DNA of 7,601 bases from Spirochaetaceae bacterium. Lineage in GTDB: Bacteria; Spirochaetota; Spirochaetia; SZUA-6; Bin103. Location of the stretch: assembly GCA_026710565.1 (NCBI GenBank), contig JAPOQV010000182.1, positions 1 to 7,601 of the forward strand, given 5' to 3'. The position numbers were made by a program, and so were the translations under genes. Below, in pieces: positions 1 to 4,888 of this stretch (position 1 is the first letter of the stretch; every line of letters begins with the position of its first letter). The notes under the pieces were generated by a model, which was not told where the DNA came from, ran no database searches, and was given only the letters and a program-made list of their open reading frames with translations.

Positions 1-513
1 CCCGGAGCGCGTCTTGGCGGACACCTCCTCCAGCGGGAACTCGATCACCGTGGTGATGGCCAGCTCCTCCGCGGTCGGCGGGCGCAGATCGCCGGTCCGT
101 CCCGGGATGAGGCTCTCGACCAGTGCGTCGAGGGCGCGGCGCTTGTGCGCGCCGTGGATCGCGCGTCCGCGGGCATGGATGACCACGGAGCGGTAGTTCA
201 TGGACGAGTGGAACGCGGAGCGGGCCACGACCAGTCCGTCGAGGTGGGTGACGGTGATGCACGCGGGGGCGCCGTCCTCGAGCGCCCGCAGCATGGCGCT
301 GTGGCGGTTGCCGTGCACGTACACGCACTCGCCGATGCGTGCGATGGCCGTGGGCAGGACCCGCGGGGCGCCGTCGGCCACGAAGCCGACATGGCACACG
401 AGCGCCGTGTCGATGATCGCGTGCACGGTGTCCCGGTCGTACGCCGCGCGCTTGGGGCTCCGTCGCACGCGGCTGCGTTCGGTCGGGGCGTAGGTCGAAA
501 CTGAGTCATTCAT
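1..513 (-). CDS. Pyridoxamine 5'-phosphate oxidase-like flavoprotein (NimA-type), C-terminus beyond window
   Basis: The frame is open from an ATG at 513-511 to the window edge, giving the first 171 residues; the stop lies outside. The start is preceded by GAGGGAG, a good SD about 7 bases upstream. The protein reads like the split-barrel FMN-binding family of pyridoxamine-phosphate-oxidase-like proteins (Pyridox_ox_2/NimA type). It has an N-terminal basic stretch (RVRRSPKRAAYD, residues 15-26), a first barrel strand ALVCHVGFV (37-45), VYVHGN (64-69), and the conserved block LVVARSAFHSSMNYRSVV (94-111). The family binds FMN or a similar flavin in the cytoplasm and may reduce or oxidise small substrates; the substrate here cannot be read. 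It is divergent from a MocR-type regulator, a pairing often seen for this family, which suggests control by that regulator and a link to B6 or amine metabolism (inference). Family members are usually somewhat over 200 residues, so roughly the last fifth is missing. Confidence 0.9.
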   Translation of the reverse strand, partial: MNDSVSTYAPTERSRVRRSPKRAAYDRDTVHAIIDTALVCHVGFVADGAPRVLPTAIARIGECVYVHGNRHSAMLRALEDGAPACITVTHLDGLVVARSAFHSSMNYRSVVIHARGRAIHGAHKRRALDALVESLIPGRTGDLRPPTAEELAITTVIEFPLEEVSAKTRSG

Positions 514-566
514 GGGCACTCCCTCGCATCCCTGTGGGACGGCTCTCCACAAGCAGGTCCCTGTCA

Positions 567-588
567 GATACCATCGCGTTTGATACCA
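567..588. promoter_or_regulatory. GATACCA direct repeat, candidate MocR operator
   Basis: The 114-base gap between the divergent flavoprotein and MocR genes contains two identical GATACCA heptamers at 567-573 and 582-588, starts 15 bases apart. A weaker GATCCA lies at 595-600. From memory, Bacillus subtilis GabR, the model MocR regulator, recognises ATACCA direct repeats, although more widely spaced. The position in a shared divergent promoter region next to a MocR gene makes an operator plausible. The second copy overlaps TTGATA (580-585), which could be a -35 element for the plus-strand gene, but I found no convincing -10 at the right distance. Confidence 0.5.
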
Positions 589-627
589 GGAAAAGATCCA
601 ATTCGTGATGTTTTGTAGAACCATTCC

Positions 628-2133
628 ATGCCCATGAGAGATGTCCATCAGTTGCCGCCGGAGGTCGCTCCCGACCCCGGCTCCGGGGAGCCGCTCTATC
701 GGCAGATCTACCGGAACCTGCGCGCAGCCATCCTGTCGGGACGGCTGGAGCCGGGCGCGCGGCTCCCTTCGACCCGCGCGGCGGCAAGCGAGCTGGGGGT
801 GGGGAGGAACACCGTGATCGCCGTCTTCGAGCAGCTCGCCGACGAGGGCTTCGTCTCCTCCCGGGTCGGCGACGGCACCCGGATCGCGGAAGTGGACGCC
901 GCAGTGATCCGGCGCTCGCTGAAGAACACTCGACAGGAGGCCGCGGGGCGACCGGATCTGACACCCGCGGTCGGGCCCGCGGCTCTCTCCAAACGGGGCA
1001 GGGCGCTGTCCGGCGCCCCGCAGGGGTCGGTTGGCCAGGGCGCGTTCCAGACCGGACTGCCCGACATCGCGGCGTTCCCGCATCGCACGTGGGCGCGGAT
1101 CGTGGGCCGCCACGCTCGCGAGCCGGAGGCGGAACGGCTCGGCTACGCGGACGCCGCCGGCGACCCTCGGCTGCGCGCCGCCATCGCCGGCTACGTCGCG
1201 GCGGCTCGGGGGGTGGAGTGCTCCCCGGAGCGAGTCATCGTCGTGACCGGCGCCCAGGCCGCCCTCGATCTGTCCGCACGCCTGCTCCTCGATCCCGGAG
1301 ATCGTGCGTGGCTGGAGGAGCCGGGCTACCTCGGCGCGCGGGCGGCGCTGGTCGCCGCGGGCGCCCTGATCGTACCGGTACCGGTCGATGCGCAGGGCAT
1401 GGACGTCGAGGCCGGCGAGGCGCGCTATCCGGGGGCTCGCGTGGCCTATGTCACGCCTTCGTGCCAATACCCCGTAGGGGCGACCCTGGTGCTGGAGCGC
1501 CGCCTCATGCTGCTCGACTGGGCGGAGCGCGCGGGCGCCTTCGTGATCGAGGACGACTACGACAGCGAGTACCGCTACCGCGGCCGGCCGATCGCCTCCG
1601 TGCAGGGGCTCGACCCGCACGGCCGGGTGGTCTACGTCGGCACCTTCGCCAAGACCATGCTGCCCGCGCTAAGGGTGGGCTACCTGATCGTCCCGGAAGG
1701 CCTGCAGGACGCTTTCTCCAGCGCGGTGCGCAACAGCGGGCACACGGCGCCGCAGCCGGTACAGGGCGCGCTCGCGGAGTTCATCGACTCCGGCCATTAC
1801 GGCGCCCATGTCCGGCGCATGCGTAACCGCTACGCGCAGCGCCAGGCCCTGCTGTTCGCATTGGTGCGCGAGCATCTCTCCGGGACGATCGAGTTGACGC
1901 CGACCGACTGCGGCATGCAGGTAGCAGGGTGGTTCGCCGATGGCGTGGATGATCTGGCCGTCGCCGAAGCCGGCCGGCGGGCCGGCCTCGCCCTGCGCCC
2001 CCTCTCCGCTTACTGGCTGGGACCCGGCGCGCGACCGGGTCTGCACCTGGGTTACGCTGCGGTGTCGGCGGACGAGTTGGGGCCGGCGGTGCAGCAGCTT
2101 GCGCGCGTCATCGAAGCCCGCTCTGATCAGTGA
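628..2133 (+). CDS. MocR/PdxR-family transcriptional regulator (GntR wHTH fused to aminotransferase-like domain)
   Basis: This 501-residue protein has the full MocR architecture and usual length. Residues 22-90 are a GntR winged helix (EPLYRQIYRNLRAAI, PSTRAAASELGVGRNTV, then the wing GDGTRI). A linker of about 50 residues leads to a fold-type I aminotransferase-like domain (about 140-500). Visible marks of that domain are TGAQAALDL (207-215), EEPGY (230-234), PSCQYPVG (277-284), IEDDYDSEYRYRGRP (307-321) and GTFAKTMLPALRVGY (338-352). K342 is the expected Schiff-base lysine for PLP. Such proteins sense PLP or an amine/PLP adduct and control B6, GABA, taurine or related genes. The divergent flavoprotein gene and the GATACCA repeat suggest it controls that gene and itself. 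The PSHQFP motif common in relatives is PSCQYP here. The ATG at 628 has no clear SD and a second in-frame ATG lies at 634, so the start is uncertain by two codons; the transcript may be leaderless or poorly initiated. Confidence 0.93.
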   Translation: MPMRDVHQLPPEVAPDPGSGEPLYRQIYRNLRAAILSGRLEPGARLPSTRAAASELGVGRNTVIAVFEQLADEGFVSSRVGDGTRIAEVDAAVIRRSLKNTRQEAAGRPDLTPAVGPAALSKRGRALSGAPQGSVGQGAFQTGLPDIAAFPHRTWARIVGRHAREPEAERLGYADAAGDPRLRAAIAGYVAAARGVECSPERVIVVTGAQAALDLSARLLLDPGDRAWLEEPGYLGARAALVAAGALIVPVPVDAQGMDVEAGEARYPGARVAYVTPSCQYPVGATLVLERRLMLLDWAERAGAFVIEDDYDSEYRYRGRPIASVQGLDPHGRVVYVGTFAKTMLPALRVGYLIVPEGLQDAFSSAVRNSGHTAPQPVQGALAEFIDSGHYGAHVRRMRNRYAQRQALLFALVREHLSGTIELTPTDCGMQVAGWFADGVDDLAVAEAGRRAGLALRPLSAYWLGPGARPGLHLGYAAVSADELGPAVQQLARVIEARSDQ

Positions 2134-2255
2134 ATCCAGGAACTCAAGAAGACGAGAGGTGAGAGGCGGGGCCGAATACCTTTCGACGTTCGTATTGATT
2201 CACAGCCCCCTGGTTGGACCGCCATCTGTCGCGTGTCGGGGATTGTCGGCTACCA

Positions 2256-2280
2256 CCCAGGGACGTATGGTTCCCGTGGG
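2256..2280 (+). promoter_or_regulatory. Possible leader hairpin before the nuclease-fold gene
   Basis: The 157-base gap 2134-2290 holds no gene that I can support. Near its end, CCCAGGGA (2256-2263) can pair with TCCC-G-TGGG (2272-2280), giving eight pairs with one bulged G and an 8-base loop. The loop contains an ATG (2267) that is in frame with the downstream gene. The structure lies 10 bases before the preferred start at 2291 and could affect translation. GC-rich DNA forms such stems by chance, so this is weak. No clear promoter or rho-independent terminator was found in the rest of the gap. Confidence 0.2.
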
Positions 2281-2290
2281 CGAACCTTCC

Positions 2291-2872
2291 ATGGCTGATA
2301 CCGCGCAACACGAACCCGCCACCCCGCAGGAGATCTGGAACATCCTCCGCGAGGTCTCCGCCGTGCAGCAGGAGACCGCGCGCCGGATGCAGGAGACCGA
2401 CCGCCGTATCCGCGAGTTGAACGAGCTGTTCAACGGACAGTGGGGCAAGCTGATGGAGTCGCTGGTGGAAGGCGACCTCGTCAAGCTCCTCCAGCAACGG
2501 GGTATTGCGGTGCATCACACGGTCACCAACCCTCGGCAAAACTGCGGCGAACGGCGCTGGGAGTTCGACATCGTGGCCGTCAACGGCGAGGAGGTCGTGG
2601 TGGTGGAAGTCAAGACCACGCTCAGGGTGCCCGAAGTCGATCGTTTCATCGGGAGGCTGCACGAGTTTGCGGAGCTGATGCCCGAGTATGCCGGCCGCCG
2701 GATCTACGGCGCAGCCGCCTACTTGAAGGCATACCAGGAGTCCGACGTGCGTGCCGAGCGGCTCGGCCTGTTCGTGATTCGGGCGACCGGCAGCAGCGCC
2801 AGCATCACCAACCGGCAGGAGTTCACGCCACGCACGTTCGGCCACCGGAGTACGGCCCCCAGCCGTCGATAG
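2291..2872 (+). CDS. Coiled-coil PD-(D/E)XK nuclease-fold protein (DUF3782-like)
   Basis: With the start at ATG 2291 the product is 193 residues. Residues 14-48 form a charged helix or coiled coil with a repeated QETxRRxxE pattern (QQETARRMQETDRRIREL). Residue 60 is a Glu in the following helix. Then comes a restriction-endonuclease-like core: EFDIVAVNGEEVVVVEVKTTL (split as EFDI 91-94 and VEVKTT 105-110), giving the D93...E106-x-K108 signature of the PD-(D/E)XK superfamily. The tail SITNRQEFTPRTFG matches the usual end of DUF3782-type proteins found in cyanobacteria and many uncultured lineages. The biochemical role of the family is not established; DNA cleavage or binding is only inferred from the fold. 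In-frame ATG 2267 and GTG 2276 are alternatives, but the MADT start is the most family-like. The stop codon is merged with the SD of the SRPBCC gene, so the two are surely co-transcribed. No restriction-modification partner is visible. Confidence 0.8.
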   Translation: MADTAQHEPATPQEIWNILREVSAVQQETARRMQETDRRIRELNELFNGQWGKLMESLVEGDLVKLLQQRGIAVHHTVTNPRQNCGERRWEFDIVAVNGEEVVVVEVKTTLRVPEVDRFIGRLHEFAELMPEYAGRRIYGAAAYLKAYQESDVRAERLGLFVIRATGSSASITNRQEFTPRTFGHRSTAPSRR

Positions 2873-2880
2873 GAGAGCCA

Positions 2881-3306
2881 ATGGGTCGGACGTTCGCAGT
2901 CGAGGAGACGATCGACAGGCCGGCAGGGGAGGTGTGGGAGGCGCTGACCGACTGGAGCAACGCCCACCGCTGGATGCCCGGCGTGGACCGGATGGAGGCT
3001 CAGGGCGAGACCGCGGAGGGCACGGAGATCCGCTTCCAGGCCCGCAACGCGGAACGGGCGTCGGTCATCGCCCACTGCGAGACCGGGCGCTCGATCGTGC
3101 TGCGTTCGGTGCAGGGCGGCGTGATCGCCGACTACACGTACGAGCTGCATCCGGCGGGAGACGGCGCCACCCGCGTGACCCTGGTGGCCGAGTGCCGCTT
3201 CAAGGGGTTGCTGCTTCTCCTGATGTCGCCGCTTATCCGCCGCGCGATCCGCAGCGCCGACGGCGTCCAGCTCGAGCGCCTGAAGGGAGTCTTGGAGGCC
3301 GGCTGA
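2881..3306 (+). CDS. SRPBCC-family small-molecule-binding protein (polyketide cyclase/START-like)
   Basis: This 141-residue protein begins at an ATG with the SD AGGAG (2871-2875) 5 bases away; that SD overlaps the TAG of the preceding gene. The N-terminus has the typical SRPBCC entry: strand TFAVEETIDRPAGEVWEAL (4-22), helix TDWSNAHRWMPGVDRME (23-39), with the usual W and P of the group. It is followed by alternating strands and a C-terminal helix (about 118-140) that would close the hydrophobic cavity. The hydrophobic run GLLLLLMSPLI (109-119) is common in this family and need not be a membrane segment. SRPBCC proteins bind lipids, polyketides or other apolar ligands; ligand and activity cannot be told here. 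Coupling to a nuclease-fold gene is unexplained and may be accidental. Confidence 0.85.
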   Translation: MGRTFAVEETIDRPAGEVWEALTDWSNAHRWMPGVDRMEAQGETAEGTEIRFQARNAERASVIAHCETGRSIVLRSVQGGVIADYTYELHPAGDGATRVTLVAECRFKGLLLLLMSPLIRRAIRSADGVQLERLKGVLEAG

Positions 3307-3332
3307 CCTTCGTCTGTGTACTGGCGCGCGGT

Positions 3333-3585
3333 ATGTCGGAATTCGTCACATTCAAGCGCTGGACTCTTAGAGACGGGCGAGTAGAGTCTGAGCTCGTCAG
3401 GCTGGTTCGTGAGGAGATCGTGCCTCACTTCTTGGCAGTGCCGCGAGCGTTGGTGCGAAGCCATGAAATCCGACTACTACCGGATCTGGTATCGAGAGTA
3501 CGTGCCGATTCTCCAGCGCTGGGACGAACTCATGGTGTTCGAACAGGAGTGGGGCACGGAGGACGTGCTCGGGTTCTCGGAGTAG
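3333..3585 (+). pseudogene. Decayed dimeric alpha/beta-barrel-type (ABM/EthD-like) gene, middle lost and frame changed
   Basis: From ATG 3333 the frame gives MSEFVTFKRWTLRDGR and then a helix SELVRLVREEIVPHF (to about 3431), which looks like the start of a small ferredoxin-like dimeric barrel protein. After this the frame turns Arg/Ser-rich and unlikely. The next frame, from about 3433 to TAG 3583-3585, reads SWQCRERWCEAM, then SDYYRIWYREYVPILQRWDEL and FEQEWGTEDVL. That is the expected second half of such a protein (helix with W, R and E, then a Trp-rich C-terminus). The central strands expected between the halves are absent, so I infer a deletion that is not a multiple of three near 3429-3436. 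No good SD precedes the ATG. The last codons (GFSE, stop) overlap hicA-derived sequence on the other strand, so the original end is probably also lost. The family assignment rests on pattern memory and is moderate. Confidence 0.6.
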
Positions 3586-3633
3586 TTCGCAGCCGTTCTC
3601 TTCAAGGTGATGAATGAGGTCTCGCCTCTTCAT
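3574..3633 (-). pseudogene. hicA: hicA toxin fragment (first 20 codons only)
   Basis: On the minus strand, ATG 3633-3631 starts MKRRDLIHHLEENGCELLRE, the characteristic N-terminus of HicA mRNA-interferase toxins (helix RDLIxxLxxxGC, strand LLRE). HicA continues with a Gly-Gly-x-His segment bearing the catalytic histidine. Here the frame instead runs into PEHVLRAPLLF, which is just the antisense of the plus-strand pseudogene. The catalytic histidine and the rest of the dsRBD-like fold are gone, so the fragment cannot be a working toxin. Its ATG overlaps the expected TGA of hicB in an ATGA arrangement, the classic translational coupling of a hicB-hicA operon. The breakpoint lies at about 3570-3575. 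Confidence 0.75.
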
Positions 3634-3849
3634 GCCTGCAAGTTGACAGGCTCCCGAATCACCTCTTGAGTGTCCTCAAGAGACTCTTGGGCCAAAATGC
3701 GGCTCGCCTCCAAGCGTCATCTCGATCGCTTCCAGGATATTTTCGCGGGCTTCTTGTAAAGTCTTTCCTTGTGTGTTGGCTCCCGGTAGTTCTTCCACGA
3801 ACCCGATATATCCTTCCGGTACTTTCAGATAAACTGCCGTCAATGCCAT
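3630..3849 (-). pseudogene. hicB: hicB antitoxin gene broken by a one-base insertion
   Basis: From ATG 3849-3847, with SD GGAG 6 bases upstream, the frame reads MALTAVYLKVPEGYIGFVEE, then LPGANTQGKTLQEARENI and LEAIEMTL. This is a short HicB/UPF0150-type antitoxin with the expected partial RNase-H-like fold. After codon 46 the frame goes off and stops at 3678-3676 (57 residues). Removing one base of the CC at 3710-3711 restores EASRILAQESLEDTQEVIREPVNLQA, the normal HicB C-terminus, ending in a TGA that overlaps the hicA ATG. The total span is 220 bases, one more than a multiple of three, as expected for a single insertion. It could be a sequencing error, but the hicA partner is also destroyed, which favours true decay. 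GC is about 51% over 3661-3840, below the neighbours, suggesting transfer from a less GC-rich source. Confidence 0.8.
3663..3682. repeat. Perfect 8-bp inverted repeat with 4-base loop inside hicB
   Basis: CTCTTGAG (3663-3670), loop TGTC, CTCAAGAG (3675-3682) is a perfect stem. It lies in the 3' part of the hicB remnant, about 30-50 bases before the hicA start on the minus strand. There is no T-run on either side, so it is not a standard terminator. It could shape hicB-hicA mRNA, or be chance from the Glu/Leu/Gln codons it encodes. Confidence 0.4.
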
Positions 3850-3913
3850 CTCTCACTCCAGTTTCGAGCAGCTCAAGAAAGATCGCGGAGGTCAATTGGC
3901 CCGTGCCGAGCGC

Positions 3914-4780
3914 TCAGGAGCCGGCCGGCACGTTCGCGGACTCGACGATCCGCAACCACTCCTCGGCCGACGGGCAGACCGATGCGGGGTCTCTCCGGCT
4001 GCGGGCGACGAACCCCGGCACCTGCTGCCGGCCGGTGGGCAGGTCCGGGTGCGAGTAGCGCAGGTCGAGGCTCCAGCGGATGTGGTCGGACACGTTGGGT
4101 ATCGAGCGGTGCATGGTCTTGTGCTGGGTCAGCAGCACGCCGCCGACGCGCACCGGGCAGAGGACGTGCTCGCCGTCGGGAAGCTGCTCGTCGACGACGC
4201 CCTTGAAGTTGCCCGCCGGTCCCATGCCGCGCTCGTGGCCGATCAGCGGCGCCCGGTGGCTGCCGGCGATGACCTCCATGCAGCCGTTCTCCCGCGTGGC
4301 GTCGACCAGCGGGATCCAGAGGTTGACCATGAAGGTCTCCTCGGCGTCGGGCTGCAGGTAGCCCAGGTCCTGGTGCCACGGCACGACGCCCTCGTCCTGG
4401 TAGGGCCGCTTGGCGCGGACGTTGAACTGCGGATGGGCCAGGATCTCCGGCCCGATCAGGGACTCGACGATGTCGACGAGCGCGGGATCGGTGTAGATCC
4501 GGAACATGCCCGCCGTGCGCTGCTTGCCGCGGCCCAGGTCCAGCAGGGGGGCCGGGTCGTCGAGCTGCAGTGCCAGCACGTGCAGCCGGCGCTCGAACGG
4601 CTCGTCCTCGTGCGCGTCGGACAGCCGGCCGTCGGCCAGCGCGGCCCGCGCGAAGGCGTCGACGTTCTGGTCAAGCTCGGCGCGGAACGGCTGGAGCACC
4701 GCCGGGTCGATGGCGTCGTCGACGAGGAGGTAGCCCTCCTCGCGGAAAAAGGCGAGTTGTTGCTCGGTGAGTCCGGACAT
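3914..4780 (-). CDS. Phytanoyl-CoA dioxygenase (PhyH) family Fe(II)/2-oxoglutarate oxygenase
   Basis: This complete 288-residue protein starts at ATG 4780-4778 with a strong SD (GGAGG, 5 bases upstream). The N-terminus LTEQQLAFFREEGYLLVDDAI (split as 4-14 and 15-24) is the standard opening of PhyH-family proteins. The metal site is visible: H136-x-D138 in VPWHQDLGY and the distal histidine H224 in HKTMHRSIPN. R235 in HIRWSLDLRY is placed to bind the 2-oxoglutarate carboxylate. MVNLWIPLVDATRENGCMEVI (split as 151-160 and 161-171) and GSHR (173-176) are the conserved jelly-roll strands. The reaction class is oxidative decarboxylation of 2-oxoglutarate coupled to hydroxylation of a substrate, in the cytoplasm. 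The family covers lipids, ectoine, mitomycin-type and other natural products, so the substrate is open. No CoA-handling genes adjoin it, so a role in phytanic acid breakdown is not supported. It stands alone, divergent from the ECF-fusion gene; 65 bases separate its stop from the hicB start. Confidence 0.92.
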   Translation of the reverse strand: MSGLTEQQLAFFREEGYLLVDDAIDPAVLQPFRAELDQNVDAFARAALADGRLSDAHEDEPFERRLHVLALQLDDPAPLLDLGRGKQRTAGMFRIYTDPALVDIVESLIGPEILAHPQFNVRAKRPYQDEGVVPWHQDLGYLQPDAEETFMVNLWIPLVDATRENGCMEVIAGSHRAPLIGHERGMGPAGNFKGVVDEQLPDGEHVLCPVRVGGVLLTQHKTMHRSIPNVSDHIRWSLDLRYSHPDLPTGRQQVPGFVARSRRDPASVCPSAEEWLRIVESANVPAGS

Positions 4781-4888
4781 GGGTTCCTCCGGTCGGGCTG
4801 AATCAGCTTACCCCGAATCGGCCGACCGCATTCGAGTGAACCTTTTGCCCTTGAACGACGCCCTGTGAGATGAAGCCGTAAAGGACCG
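4781..4888. promoter_or_regulatory. Divergent promoter region between dioxygenase and ECF-fusion genes
   Basis: This 108-base gap must hold promoters for both genes. It contains two TGAAC pentamers in direct orientation (4837-4841 and 4852-4856, 15 bases apart); TGAACC resembles the GAAC-type -35 core of many ECF promoters, which would fit autoregulation of the plus-strand gene. There are also inverted matches CGAAT/ATTCG (4814-4818 with 4830-4834) and CGGTCGG/CCGACCG (4790-4796 with 4822-4828). No housekeeping -35/-10 pair stands out. Each element is short and could be chance. Confidence 0.3.

Noticed and set aside
109..120. Search for tRNA, rRNA, CRISPR and IS termini across the window
   Set aside because: No clover-leaf with CCA-like end, no spaced repeat array and no transposase or long terminal inverted repeat was found; the coordinates given are only a placeholder for a whole-window check.
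1089..1826. Plus-strand open frame of 245 codons
   Set aside because: Out-of-frame shadow of the MocR aminotransferase domain, mostly Arg, Gly and Ala.
1940..2290. Upstream extension of the nuclease-fold protein to a 310-codon frame
   Set aside because: The extra N-terminus overlaps the MocR gene out of frame and has no family character; homologous sequence starts near the ATG at 2291.
3397..3633. Full 78-codon minus-strand frame as a hypothetical gene
   Set aside because: Only its first 20 codons are hicA; the rest is antisense of another gene's remains, so it is better described as a truncated hicA.
3896..4801. Long plus-strand open frame of 301 codons
   Set aside because: It is the antisense of the well-supported PhyH dioxygenase, with no recognisable motif; high GC keeps stops rare on the other strand.
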